A DNA stretch of 64,000 nucleotides from the NCBI GenBank assembly GCA_018136815.1, contig CM030933.1, forward strand, positions 3,874,106 through 3,938,105, written 5' to 3'. A program made the translations under genes and the position numbers. The notes below the pieces were generated by a model. The model was not told where the DNA came from. It ran no database searches and saw only the letters and a list, made by a program, of their open reading frames with translations. Origin of the DNA: Isochrysis galbana (Eukaryota > Haptophyta > Isochrysidales > Isochrysidaceae). Below are positions 19,621-30,136 of this stretch, one piece after another (positions within the stretch are counted from its first letter, which is position 1; each line of letters begins with the position of its first letter).

Positions 19621-20525
19621 TGGGGCCGAATTTCCCCCCGCGGCCGCCGAATAGTTCCCCCCGCGTGGAGCTCTCTTGTTTCCTGTCAGCAAGCCGTCAT
19701 CTTGCCCACGAAAATCGCCTTGCAAAACCACTGACTTAACACCCCCCCCCGGAGCAAGTGTTACTGGGCCAGCCGTGTAGCCGTGTAATAGTTGGGCGTT
19801 AGCCACACCGCCTAAACCCTCAGGTAAAACTCTCGTAAAAGAGAGAAGAGAGGGGACTATTATACTGAATCCTGCGGTCTTGCGGACTGCCGTGCCGACC
19901 GCCGATTCTTCACCTAACCGTGGGGGGCGGGGGCGGGGGCGGATCCACGGGGAACTCGTTCAAGAACAACATCGGGGGCTGTGTGTCCGGGGGGGGGGGG
20001 GGGGGCGACACGACGGCGAGTAGTGCCTGTACTGGTGTCTTTGCATCCTTGCAGCTTGGACACCCCTGCTCTTTCCTTTATACGTAACCGCGTGATTTAC
20101 ATAATAAAGCGAAGCACCCAAATAGCGATGCTTCACTTTTTAACCTGTTTTCGTCACAAAACCTGCCTAGATCTTCCTATATTTAGGTAGTTGAGCCATA
20201 GCAGTGTGATCCGGGCAAGCCCCCCTGTGCCATACCGGCGGCTCGTCGCCCGCGGGTGAAGCTGCCAAGAGAACAACTAAAAAAACCGAGGCGAAGCACC
20301 TGTTTAGGTAATCCGGCAGTAAGGAGTTAAATATATTCCTGCTCCAGCCCTCTAATCTCTCCTGCCGCCGTCTCCCTTCCCCTCCCTGTTGCCGTGTGAG
20401 CAGTGAGCAGTGAGGCCAAGGCCGGCGCGAGCGCACGAGTGCACTGTCCGCTCGTCGTCTTAGCGCCCCGAGACGGAACCAAGTGGACACTAAGCTAGTG
20501 CAGATTGTTGACTGTTCGTGCCGCG

Positions 20526-21986
20526 ATGCGCCGTCCCTTCCTGTCTCTTGCGGGGCCGAGTTCCAGAGCTCAGCGCGAGCCCGAAATGTACCTCGCGATG
20601 GACGTAGCCTCCCCCCCCACAGCACCGTGTCGTAAATCTAGGTTCCCCATCCTCACATGGATGTGCACACAGGTGTCAGCGTTGCTTTGTAGGTGGCGGC
20701 CACAACGTAGCACTCCCATCAGCGAGGACGAACGAGCACGATGGGCAGCGGAACGCGCGGTTCTTCTGGAAGATAACACAGCTGCGCGCACTGAGGCGCA
20801 CGTACTCTCGCAGTCTCTTCGGGGCTGGGAAACGCTTGTCCGGGATGCTGTATTCCATTACACCATTGATGGCTGTGGAGAAAAATTTCGGGCGTTACTC
20901 TCTGAGCGCCTGAACGCTTCCCTTACAGAGGTCGAGGGCTTGGCCGGTGTGCAGATTACTGAGCTGCGGCTCCCTACGTCACCCGAGCGGGCACCTGCGG
21001 TCACGCTTGTCCGGTATGATGGACCAAGCTTATCTGAGTGGCGAGTTCGATGGGCGCCACCAAGTTCTGAAGTGGGATGTTCACTGACCCTGCGCGGTCG
21101 CAAATTCGGGGTCAGCTTTGAGATCGTGATGGCAGTAGGCTCCATCCGTCTAGATGGGCTCATCCGCTGCAGCTGCCCACAACTAGGAAGCCCATCACGG
21201 GCAAATGTTGATACTGCGAATTCCAAGACAATGGAACTTCACATAGGCTTTCGAGATATGCCTGAGATTGCTTTCGAGATCGGATTGGCGGGGAAAGCGC
21301 TTTCGCTCGGATCCGATACGCTTCGTGCATGGCTACAGCGCCAATTGGAAAGATGCCTCCGTGCTCGGGCCGTCTTGCCTGAGGTCATCAAGGTGCAGCT
21401 AAATTCACCACATACGCCAGCGAAATCTGCAGAAGAGAGCCTTCGTTGTGATGCTAATCGAACAGAGGTAGGAGATGGAGGAAGCCACTCAGACTCATCT
21501 ACAACTCAGCGTGCGAAGGCTGCATGCATGGCAGCAGATCAAATCGAACGTGCATCACGCGAGGAGGATTTGCGCTTTCTTCTATCGCTCCGTCTTGATA
21601 TGAGGACTATAGAGGGCATTGGTCCTCGTTGGGCTCTGGATGAAGGACTCGCGGGCGCCCTTGGTGTACCTTTGAGTGAGCTCAAAGCGCGGCGGCCTGT
21701 GGAGGCAGAAGACTGGGAGTGGGCCACAGCGCTTGTCTTTGCCCAGTTGCAGCTTCGATTCCATGACTTTGCTGCAAGTTGGACATCGCTTTGTGAAGGA
21801 CAACGTAAAGCAATAGATATGGGAACTCAACATGGAGCCATGGAGGTGCTATGCGAACCCTGCAGAGCGGAGAGTGGCGCTGCAGATGACCATGGGGCTT
21901 CACGTGAGGGAGGACTGCTTGCACCATTGATGGCAAGACGATCTGACGGTCATTTAGTTGACGCCGAGTCGAGCCCGCTGTCGTGA
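20526..21986 (+). CDS. SMP/TULIP-like lipid-transfer domain protein (tentative)
   Basis: A 486-residue intronless frame. Residues about 70-110 (ERAVLLEDNTAARTEAHVLS) are a short coiled-coil-like helix. From about 115 to 300 the pattern fits an SMP domain as in extended synaptotagmins and other membrane-contact-site proteins: an amphipathic start (FRALLSERLNASLTEVEGLA), a strand IRLDGLIRCSCPQLG, LHIGFRDMPEIAFEIGLAG and a closing helix LRAWLQRQLERCLRARAVLPE before VIKVQL. Such domains shuttle glycerolipids between membranes. There is no clear membrane anchor or C2 domain; the C-terminal 150 residues, with a helical EEDLRFLLSLRLD region, are not recognised. Start is the first ATG. The assignment rests on pattern only. 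Confidence 0.55.
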   Translation: MRRPFLSLAGPSSRAQREPEMYLAMDVASPPTAPCRKSRFPILTWMCTQVSALLCRWRPQRSTPISEDERARWAAERAVLLEDNTAARTEAHVLSQSLRGWETLVRDAVFHYTIDGCGEKFRALLSERLNASLTEVEGLAGVQITELRLPTSPERAPAVTLVRYDGPSLSEWRVRWAPPSSEVGCSLTLRGRKFGVSFEIVMAVGSIRLDGLIRCSCPQLGSPSRANVDTANSKTMELHIGFRDMPEIAFEIGLAGKALSLGSDTLRAWLQRQLERCLRARAVLPEVIKVQLNSPHTPAKSAEESLRCDANRTEVGDGGSHSDSSTTQRAKAACMAADQIERASREEDLRFLLSLRLDMRTIEGIGPRWALDEGLAGALGVPLSELKARRPVEAEDWEWATALVFAQLQLRFHDFAASWTSLCEGQRKAIDMGTQHGAMEVLCEPCRAESGAADDHGASREGGLLAPLMARRSDGHLVDAESSPLS

Positions 21987-22795
21987 TTGTGAGCTAATGA
22001 ACGCACATCTATCGTATCCTTGAGCGTCGCTGATTGCTCCTTACATAACCGCTCCACCACCGTCCCACCACCGCGATACTGTACACACCAGCGGATAGCT
22101 TGGATGTTTGTGAATTGGGTCCTTGCACCGACGCGGAGACTTTCTGGGTCAAGGTTGCCGAGTTGTTCGGTTGGGGACTCGCTGGCGGCCCAGCCTGCGA
22201 TTGCAAGCCACGGTTGGCGACGCTGTCTACTTCGTCTGACATGGGCGCGTTGCCCCTACCTGAGCGAGGGGGCGCCATCGTGCTCGTGCCATCGTCGGTA
22301 GAACAAGAGCTGACGAGTACACTTAATGTTTATACTAACTAACGGAGCTTTTACGAGGACGGGAACACATACTCGCGTGTAGCCAACTCCTGGCACGTGC
22401 CCATCTCCTGGCAGCAGCGTCCATCGTGGCCACAGCTTCCCAGGGAGGCTGACTGAGCCTGCCCCTGGGCGACCTGCCTACGGTCTAGGGCATCACTACC
22501 GGCCTCGTCTCGGCCACGGGTCTCCAGAGGTGACGTTGGCGTCTGTGCTCGACGGCGCGTCGCGCGCGATTGGCGTCGCTGGCTAAGCGGTTCCTGGATA
22601 TGCAGGCCGCGTGCGCTGCTTCGGCCAGGAGTTGGAGAGAAGGGGGCTGGAGACTATGGTTTCTCCTTTGCTCTGGCTCGGCTTGTATCACCTTCTCTTA
22701 CACCTCATAGAATCTCTCTTGCTGTCTGTTGGGGTCTCTATTAAAAAAGGGTTAGCTACCTTAGGTGATGTTTCGCATATCAAGACCTCTCTAAG
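21987..22795. other. Intergenic, no gene recognised
   Basis: Overlapping frames at 22009-22342 and 22485-22691 lack recognisable domains and conflict with one another; nothing can be supported. Confidence 0.4.
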
Positions 22796-22990
22796 ATGGC
22801 GCCGTTGGAGGCCTATGCACACAAGATGGAGGAACGAGCCCAAGCTCCCTATGACCATGTTCGTGGCGGCGTTTTGTCGTGCTCCAGCAGCCAGCCGTCT
22901 GTCGCTGCCACCGTCATAGCCGATGACGGTGCTGATGATGGCGATGGTGACGATGGGGCCCCAACACGTAAGCGCGCACGACTCTTTGAA
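22796..22990 (+). CDS. Possible truncated gene with acidic tract and basic NLS-like motif
   Basis: From an ATG at 22796 the frame reads MAPLEAYAHKMEERAQAPYD, then an aspartate-rich tract (DDGADDGDGDDGA) and RKRARLFEEEK, after which it enters the R2 repeat and loses sense. It could be the broken N-terminus of a nuclear protein or chance. No family recognised. Confidence 0.2.
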
Positions 22991-23303
22991 GAAGAAAAAA
23001 CCCTTTTAATATTCTTACCGCACTCGCGCGGCGAATGGAACCACTACCCACTACAAGTAGCACGTAGCATACTCTCTACACCCCCATTCCCCCGGCCCTT
23101 CTCCCCCCGCCATCAGGCGGCTCCCCCCGTACACTACTAGGGGGATTGGGGTGGATGGAGGGCTTAGATATGGTGCGGTGGCCCGCGCCCCCCCCCCGTG
23201 ATCTTTCCCCCCCTTCCTCCTGTGTCCTGTGTCTCCGAGTGGGCGGCCGACTCTGTCTCGTCTTACCCTGTAAACAGGCGCGAGACTTACCAGGGAGAAC
23301 AAA
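22990..23303 (+). repeat. R2 repeat, copy 1
   Basis: About 310 bp matching 34373-34672 in the same direction and 28132-28420 inverted: CCTTTTAATATTCTTACCGC, CACTACAAGTAGCACGTAGC, CTACTAGGGGGATTGGGGTG, ending AACAGGCGCGAGACTTACC. In this copy the right end abuts the gag-like frame of the neighbouring retroelement. Confidence 0.75.
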
Positions 23304-25560
23304 TTGGCGCGGGCACCTTTGACGTTGGCGGCGGCGAATGCATCCGCTAAGTCTTGGTGTGCGGGCTCTGGATCGTCGGCATCGGCTAGCATCGCGTCCG
23401 GCCTTCCGGCTCGAGCATTGTTGCGAGCCGCGCGGCGGCGGATGAGGCCGTCTTGAACGAGAGAGCGCCAAACCTTGTCGAAGTAAGATTGCATGGAGTG
23501 AAAGTCTCGGTTGAAGCCATTGGGGACTAAATTTCCGGCGGCGTCGGGCGCAAGCACGACCTTTTTGAAGCGCCAATCATTGGCAGTAGATTGAAGTTCA
23601 TTTATGGCGGCAAGTTGAAGTGCCGTGTGGTCGCAATTTGTGAGACATTGCAAGAGTTTGAGGCAGAAGTCGTCTTCGGATTTCGTCGCGTTGTCCGGAC
23701 GATCGGAGTTTAAGCCAAAGAGATGATGGGAGAAAGAGTGGATAGTGTTCTCATCGATGCCGACAGTGTCGAATGAGGCGTTGAACCAAAGGTTGTCAAG
23801 ACCAAGAATGTCGAGAGAGGTAGTAGGAATCTTACATTGCGCTGTGAGAAAGATCCACGCGGCTCGGCCATCATTGGAATGACTGCGGAGGATGTGGTCT
23901 TTAAGGTGTTGATTAGTGAGATGGAAATATATCTCCTTGAAGAGGCGCTTGTTGCGGCGAGCGCGAAGCTTGGTCTGAGCGGCATTAGCATTCCCGTTCG
24001 TTGCACGCCAGACATCTCCACCGACGTCGTGTCCCATTAGTGTTTGATATAGATCATTCTCGTAGTTGTCGCTTTGGATGGCAGCGAGCGAGACTTGGAA
24101 GGCTCGTTCAAAATGCTCGAACGGGCGACCGCGCTGTCCATCAAATGGGGGGGCAAGGGGGTATTTCTTGCGATCCCAGTCTTTATCCTGTGTAGAGAGC
24201 ATGAAGGCATCATGAATTGTGTCTTCGCGTTCTTGGGGAAATTCTCCCAAAAGATCATGAGATGACGACGAAGTGGTGTCGAACGGTGGCCTGCCGAAGT
24301 TTGGCAGCTCACAGAAATGTGATCGAATTATAGGCGGGATTGAGAATGGGGTCGAGCGCCGCGGAAGGATGGTGAATATCACGCGCGGTACGACCAGTCC
24401 TCGCCGAGTACGGCTGTCGGAGCGATGGAGATTGCACCAGATGGCTTCGGCGATCAGTGCATGTTCGCCCGCGGGATTAAAATAGAATTCCCAGTCGTCG
24501 TCTCCCCCAGGATAAAAATAGAATTGCCAGTCGTCGTCGGATGGTGCGGGGAAAAGTCCTCGGCCGGCCAGTTCCGCGCGGGGGGTTTCCCCTGCGGACG
24601 CTTCCTTGCTTCCTTGCGGGGCGAGGCTCCCCCACGGTGCGCGCGCGGGGGGGGGTTCCCCCCCTCCTCCCTCCGGAGTTCCTGTCGGCGTCTGCTGCGC
24701 GCGGGGGGGAATTCCTGTTCCCCCTCCGGAGGTCCGGTCGGCGTTCCCTGCGCGCGGGGGGGGGTTCTTCTGTTCCCCCTCCCTCCGGAGGTCCGGTCGG
24801 CGTTTTCTGCGCGCGGGGGGGCGCGCGGGGGGGGGTTCCTGCCCTCCTCCCACCGGAGCTCCTGTCGGCGTATTCTGCGCGCGGGGGGGAATTCCTGTTC
24901 CCCCTCCGGAGGTGCGGTCGGCGTGTTTTCCGCGCGGGGGGGGAAATCTTAGACCTTTCGCCTGCGCCCTCTGCGAGTCCGTCTCCCAAGGGGGGGGGTG
25001 CAGCAGAGGTGGCAGCTATGCAGTTTGACGAAACAGTGGGGAGGCGCGGGCAATCGTTCCCCAGGGGGAAGAGATTTTCCCCATTGCAGCAATGGGGGCT
25101 TCCTTGCTTGAGCTGCCCGACTTTGCAACGCTGTTGCGCCTGGTAGCAACCTCGTAGCCCGGTGCCTTCCGGGGAGATTCGACGCGCCTCGTAGTGGCTG
25201 ATGTGACCATCCGACACGGGTGACGACCTCGAGCGTCCCGACGCCTCGAGGGCTCTAAGAATAGATGCTGAGGGATGGATTTTGGGGTCATTCGATGTGG
25301 AATTGTGGTTTTGCCACCCTTGAACTGTCGAGTGCGGGCGGTTCTGGCTGTGGCTGTCACTGAAGTTGTTGGATGATTTGACCATGTGGTCCAGGTCCCA
25401 CCACTTGGAGGAGCGTGTGGCGCGGTCGGCGGCCGCTGAGTCGAAGAAAAGATTTTCAACGAATTTGTCGAGTTTATTCGTTGTGGTGTTGTACCCTTGA
25501 GCGGCGTCGTCGAGCGCGCTGTGGTTGTAGAAGTTGGGGTGGTCTCTCGGCGGGGGTACC
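23304..25560 (-). pseudogene. Gag-like region of LTR retroelement family 2, frameshifted
   Basis: Two minus-strand frames (about 25560-24950 and 24300-23304) contain gag-like sequence: LDKFVENLFFDSAAADRATR near the start, then PFDGQRGRPFEHFERAFQVS, LYQTLMGHDVGGDVWRA and DHILRSHSNDGRAAWIFL, the helical pattern of copia/UBN2-type gag. In between lies a GC-rich minisatellite (24600-24950) that breaks the frame. No protease, integrase or RT follows; the frame stops at the R2 repeat. It is best read as a dead gag remnant; the superfamily is inferred. Confidence 0.55.
24600..24950 (-). repeat. GC-rich minisatellite, roughly 55-65-bp units
   Basis: Five to six imperfect units built on GCGCGCGGGGGG, GAATTCCTGTTCCCCCTCCGGAG and GGTCGGCGTTTTC. 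In the gag orientation they encode Pro/Arg/Gly-rich PPRAGNADRTSGGG-like repeats, so they may have expanded within a coding linker. Confidence 0.75.
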
Positions 25561-25742
25561 ACGTTAGAAATTGTAGTCTTGTAAGAGGTCTTGTTGGCTA
25601 GCATCCCTAGCCACATACACCGGACGAGCCATGCACCAACCGCGCACACCCCCATCGCGGGGTAGGGGCTCCGTTGCCGATGAGGCACGGTCCCTCAGCA
25701 CTAGGATTAAACTAGGACAACAAGAAAACTCTGACAACTCCC
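25561..25742 (-). mobile_element. LTR end and primer-binding site, retroelement family 2
   Basis: In minus orientation the sequence runs from TTTTCTTGTTGTCCTAGTTT, through the ACCCCGCGATGGGGGTGTG block shared with 800-960 and 38805-38940, to TGGTACCCCCGCCGAGAG at 25561-25545. The same TGGTACCCCCGCC lies just inside the intact copia element's 5' LTR, which supports its role as a primer site. Full LTR limits were not determined. Confidence 0.6.
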
Positions 25743-25787
25743 TTTCTATTTTTCTTTTCAAGGAGGGAGGTCCCCGGTCTCCGATCG

Positions 25788-27245
25788 ATGGCGCTCACGC
25801 CGCTCGTGCTGACGTTGGCCACGGCCACGTTCATAGGATCAGCTGGTCGAGGGCTCGCCAGGTCTCCCGTCCGGAGCGCTATCGCTCAACCAGCCAGATT
25901 GTACCAAGCGGGCGCGCAGCACTCGACAATCCGCTGCAGCGCAGATGCGTCCTCCCCGCTGTCAGCAAAGGCGTCGCAGGCATGGGGCCCGGTGATCCAG
26001 GGCCCATTCGGTCGGTCACGACGTGCGACAGTTCGCCGAGAGCTCGTACCTGGACGCATGTGGTCATTTGAGCAGGTGCAGGGGCTGCTGTACGTACACG
26101 TTCCAGTGCGCATGACAGCAATCCGCCTGGACGAGGGTGGGTTGCTGCTCTATTCAGCTGTAGCGCCTACTGCCGAATGCCTGAGCCTCCTTTCAGACTT
26201 GGAGGAACAAGTTGGTCTCGTCAAGCACATTGTGCTACCCTCTCTAGCCATTGAGCACAAGGCGTACGCAGCGGATTTCGGCCGCGCCCGGCCATCTGCA
26301 ACGGTGTGGGTGGTTCCTGATCAATTTACCTTTCCCATCGCTCTCCCGCTCTCTCTGCAAGGCTTCCCAAGCGGCGTACGACCCCTTCCTCTGCGACCAA
26401 ATACGCAGGAGTTGTCTGAGATCCCATGGGCCCGGCAACTCCCGTATCGTGTGCTGGGCTCCTTGAAGGAAGATGTCGGCGCTTTCCAAGAGCTTGTCAT
26501 GTGTGACCTTCCCACTCGAACTTTGCTTTGCTGTGACCTGCTAGTCTCGGTCCCAGAGTCTCCCCCGGAGATATTGCCATACAATGATGTGCGCGCACTC
26601 TTGTACCATGCTCGCAACTTGCCAGCAGATCGGATTGAAGATTCTCCTGCTACACGCATTGAGGGATGGCAGAAAATCTGCTTGTTCGCCCTATATTTTG
26701 AGTCGTCCGCGCTTGATGTACCAATATCTCCTGATGGCAGCCTAAGTCGTGCAATCGAGTTTTTTCGCTCGGCGTTCCCGAAAGAGGTGCCTGCCGAGAT
26801 GCGCCGCCTGGGGTGGGCCGGCTTTATCGCGTGGCGTTGGAAAGATGAATGGCCCACGGTTTTCGAGAGGCTTCGGGCTGGGGGACGTCCCATCGTTCCC
26901 CCAATTCTCCAAGTGGCAGTGCTCAATCGGGAACCACAGCGGGTGCTCAATTTCGTGGATGAGGTGAGCGGGCTCTGGAATTTCGACAAGATAGTGCCAT
27001 GCCATTTCGATGCACCCATATCTGGAGGACGCACCGCATGGAGCGCCGCCTTTGACTTCCTTCGTCCGGCGTCGAAACGCTCCCCCAACTCTTCTCCTTT
27101 CCAACAAATTGCTCGGCTTTTTCAAGGAGATGCTGCAAGACCAGCGACTCAGCTACTTCCTGAAGGCGACATAGCATTCCTCCGCAAATTTGAGGCGTCA
27201 CTGGTGGAGGCAGGATCCCTTCGGCCAGCAGCTCCACTTGACTAG
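25788..27245 (+). CDS. DUF4336 family protein (plastid-type)
   Basis: A 485-residue intronless frame. It matches the DUF4336 family of plant and algal plastid proteins of unknown function, whose fold is related to metallo-beta-lactamases. Family blocks: WSFEQVQGLLYVHVPVRMTA with IRLDEGGLLLYSAVAPT (about 87-125), LVKHIVLPSLAIEHKAYAADF, VVPDQFTFPIALPLSLQGFP, TRTLLCCDLLVSVPESPPEI, GWQKICLFALYFESSALDV, and near the end FDKIVPCHFDAPISGGRTAW. The H-x-HFDAP end fits the family; HxHxDH metal ligands are not complete, so catalysis is uncertain. Residues 1-22 are a signal-like hydrophobic leader followed by an S/R/A-rich stretch, consistent with import into a complex plastid. Start is the first ATG, after a family-2 LTR end. 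Confidence 0.85.
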   Translation: MALTPLVLTLATATFIGSAGRGLARSPVRSAIAQPARLYQAGAQHSTIRCSADASSPLSAKASQAWGPVIQGPFGRSRRATVRRELVPGRMWSFEQVQGLLYVHVPVRMTAIRLDEGGLLLYSAVAPTAECLSLLSDLEEQVGLVKHIVLPSLAIEHKAYAADFGRARPSATVWVVPDQFTFPIALPLSLQGFPSGVRPLPLRPNTQELSEIPWARQLPYRVLGSLKEDVGAFQELVMCDLPTRTLLCCDLLVSVPESPPEILPYNDVRALLYHARNLPADRIEDSPATRIEGWQKICLFALYFESSALDVPISPDGSLSRAIEFFRSAFPKEVPAEMRRLGWAGFIAWRWKDEWPTVFERLRAGGRPIVPPILQVAVLNREPQRVLNFVDEVSGLWNFDKIVPCHFDAPISGGRTAWSAAFDFLRPASKRSPNSSPFQQIARLFQGDAARPATQLLPEGDIAFLRKFEASLVEAGSLRPAAPLD

Positions 27246-27655
27246 GAAGAGTGTTGCGTTGTTTGGCTGCCGCCCTGTCGCTCACACTATATTAGGCCAT
27301 GTTGCACTCTTTGTCAAGGGCTAAATCATCCAAACTTGACGAACATCTCAGCGGGGAATAGGGATCAGTAGATTGGATGCTTTCCCTGAATTGAATTGAT
27401 GCTCCACAAATTATTGTTGCTGTGCTGAATGCACCGTACGCGCGGCTGCGGGTCTAAGTCTTATGGATGTTTTGTCATTCCTCATGATGTATGATATACG
27501 ATGCATGGGCGTTGATAGCACCCAATGCAAGGGGGAGGGGCGACGGCACGCACGGGAAAGCACACATTTTGATTCTCGTAGACACCCATGTATAGGCGTG
27601 CGCGCACGCAAATCAACAGGCTCCGCAAAGGACACTCTGTTGTATTCCTGCCCAT
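27246..27655. other. Intergenic, nothing recognised
   Basis: Downstream flank of the DUF4336 gene; short frames only. Confidence 0.4.
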
Positions 27656-28115
27656 CAACTAAGTTTATACTTGGTTCGCCCATGGGGGGGCACGAGCCCC
27701 CCTCTCTCTCCACTCCTCCCCTGCCATGGGGGAGGAACCACCCATCCTCTTGGCATGCCTGATGGCTTGCCAGGAGGCCACTGCCCTGCTGACCCACTCT
27801 CCCACTGACAGGCACGCCCCATTCGCTCGTCCTGGCCCCTCGTGGCCAGCCCATCGCTCCAACCCCCCCTCCCCCCCTGGTCGACAGGCAGACAGGTGCA
27901 GAGTGGGGCCCCCAGAGGCTCAGGAGCGCCAGCGAGGGAGAGGCAGGGGAGGCCAGGGCCCAGCCCCAGCCTCCTCTGCCCCCAAAGCTGGCCTCCAGGA
28001 GCCTCCAGGGGTCGCCAGGGGCAGCTGGAGGCCTGCCGCAGGCGCGCCATCGCGCGTGCCGCAGGAGAGGGGAGAGAGAGCGCGCGGAGAAGGGGGTGGG
28101 CGGAGCGAGAGCTCC
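27656..28115 (+). repeat. GC-rich dispersed repeat
   Basis: The left end (CTAAGTTTATACTTGGTTCG) is the inverse of 8050-8170. The middle (CAGCCCCAGCCTCC, CCCTGGTCGNCAGGCAGACAG) resembles R1 internal sequence at 1790-1900 and 12400-12560. Frames here on both strands look compositional. Confidence 0.5.
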
Positions 28116-28131
28116 GCTCACCGAAAAATAG

Positions 28132-28420
28132 GTAAGTCCCGCACCTGTTTACAGGATAAGTCGGAGCTGAGGCCGCCGCCCACTCGGAGACACAGGATGA
28201 AGGGGGGGAATGATCACCGGGGGGAGGCGCGGGCCACTGGACCATATCTAAGCCCTTCACCCCTATCCCCCTAGTAGTGCACGGGGGGAGTCGCCTTATG
28301 GCGGGGGGAGAAGGGCCGGGGGAGTGGGAGTGTAGAAAGTTTTCCTACGTGAGTAGAAAGTAGAGAGAGGGTCCACGGCCGAGTGTGCGGTGAGACTATT
28401 AAAAGGTTTAATTTTTTGTA
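28132..28420 (-). repeat. R2 repeat, copy 3 (inverted)
   Basis: Starts GTAAGTCCCGCACCTGTTTAC and ends GACTATTAAAAGGTTTAAT, the inverse of copies 1 and 2. TAGGGCGGTCAAAC, a transposon-terminus string, lies just beyond at 28437. Confidence 0.7.
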
Positions 28421-28749
28421 TTCATGCCCATCTGATAGGGCGGTCAAACACGCCTTTTAACTTCTAAGGGTGAAAATTCACCAAGTCAAGATTGAGGTTT
28501 TATCACGCGATTTTTAGGGAATTACACTGGAAATGGGTATATTAGGCAGAATCTTATAAGAAATATGCACATTTTCGACGCCATCCAACACACAGACCCA
28601 AAAACGTTTTCGCGCTCGTGCGAAATTGACGTCGACCACAAAAGTGCACCACAGGTCGCGCTGTGCGACGCGCGCCTGCGTTCCCCGGGCACGGTTACCC
28701 CCGGACAAGCAGTACAGAGCCCTGCGCGATCGCACGGCGTCGCCTGCGA

Positions 28750-29345
28750 CGAAATCACGCTCGCTATCGGCATCTGAAGTCGGGCTCCAGACACCCTTTC
28801 GCGCGCTGCCAACGCGACCCGCAGTGGGGGACATGGCGCGCGCGTCAGGGTGCTTCCGCGGCGCATGCGGCCACCTGAGACCCTGACACGAGGACTGGCG
28901 CCAAAGAAGCGCCTTCCACACCAAATGATGCCCCCCCACACGCGCTAGCGTGAGCATTTCCTGCAGAGCGGCCGGCATTTGCCGGCCCCTTGACGAACGC
29001 CAACGCGACATGCAATCTGGCATATACATAGCGGGATTATAATTGGCGCTGCGACTACGCTTGTTGCCGCCGCGGCCCGGTCGCTTGGGGTCTCCCCGAG
29101 GATACCAATTTGGGAATCGCTCATGCGTGGCAGCGCACTCTTTGCGAATGCCCTTACGATTTTGGCTGACGCAAACCGGCACGAGGCCGTTACCGGGCGT
29201 ACTGCAGATGCTGCAAGCGCAGAAGGCGGCAAAGGAGGCAGACATTTTCCGTTGTCTTCCCCCCCCCCCCCCCGAAGACAACCCGGTAGTCTTTAAGACT
29301 ACGGGTTTGCGCAACCGTACGCGCCCACAATTACAATTGAACAGC
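28750..29345 (-). pseudogene. Retroelement nucleocapsid-like remnant
   Basis: The minus-strand frame has CACSICSTPGNGLVPVC, KECAATHERFPNWYPRGDPK and NKRSRSANYNPAMYMPDC, a cysteine/basic pattern like a gag C-terminus, then GHHLVWKALLWRQSSC. Bases 28750-28930 are about 95% identical by eye to the inverse of 33970-34165, so the two loci share an ancestor. It is frame-damaged and lacks pol. Confidence 0.45.
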
Positions 29346-29528
29346 CCCCCGTGTTGATACTGACGCACAAGACACACAGATTCGGATTCCCAATGGTCTC
29401 AAGCCCAGGTTGGCAGATTTTGGTCTCGAAATTTGCGATTCGAATTTTGTTATTGCTATTACTATAATTGTTGGGCTTGTTTAAGGTGTAATAAACAGAC
29501 ACGACTTCGACTTCTCGCTCTGCGACGA

Positions 29529-29530
<2 letters not shown>

Positions 29531-29613
<83 letters not shown>
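29531..29613 (+). repeat. (CT)n microsatellite
   Basis: About 41 CT units without interruption; the RERERE or SLSLSL frames across it are artefacts. Confidence 0.97.
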
Positions 29614-29615
<2 letters not shown>

Positions 29616-29814
29616 AAACATGCTCCGGTCGCCCAGGATATCAGGATATAAGATAGATATAAGTTGAATTCTAGGTCGCTAGGGACGAACCCTACCAACC
29701 TAGATGTGCCTGAGCTTCACCGTGTGGCCGCACGGCGAAGGACCCGGAGATAAGAGCCTGGAAATCGCTTCATCTAGGATGAATGCGACATGCGGTGGGG
29801 TTGGCGGCAGGAGG

Positions 29815-29875
29815 GGAGGGGAGCGGCGCGCGCGCTCCATGACCCTATCTTATTAAGGATAGTTCCCCAGGGCTA
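29815..29875 (-). repeat. MERA-family 5' fragment
   Basis: The inverse complement reads AACTATCCTTAATAAGATAG then GGTCATGGAGCGCGCGC, the leader-plus-start signature also seen at 35565-35650 and 51188-51300. 29876-30136 shows no gene. Confidence 0.5.
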
Positions 29876-30136
29876 ACCCCAAATCTTCATATGTTTTCTT
29901 CATGTAAATGCTTTTTGGTTTGTTCTCGGGCGCTTGCGAAGCTACAGCGGGGCCTGCAATAAAGATAGCATGCAACCCGAGCCCGAAAATCGTTTGCAAG
30001 AAAGGCGATGATCAAAAACTCAATGAATGGCGGTTCTGAGGGGTAAGTTTCATGCCGAGTTCTTGCCCGCTCACTATGCTTGCCGACCAACCACTTTCTC
30101 AGCTTAGTCGATCACGATGCAGCAGAAGACTGGCAA

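Noticed and set aside
23280-23310. R2 repeat as an introner (its inverse begins GTAAGT next to coding-like sequence)
   Set aside because: In copies 2 and 3 similarity continues a few bases past the GTAAGT edge (TTTTYCGGTG), no AG-ending partner edge or target duplication was found, and no host gene is interrupted by it.
29299-29698. Arg-Glu repeat protein
   Set aside because: Translation of the (CT)n microsatellite.
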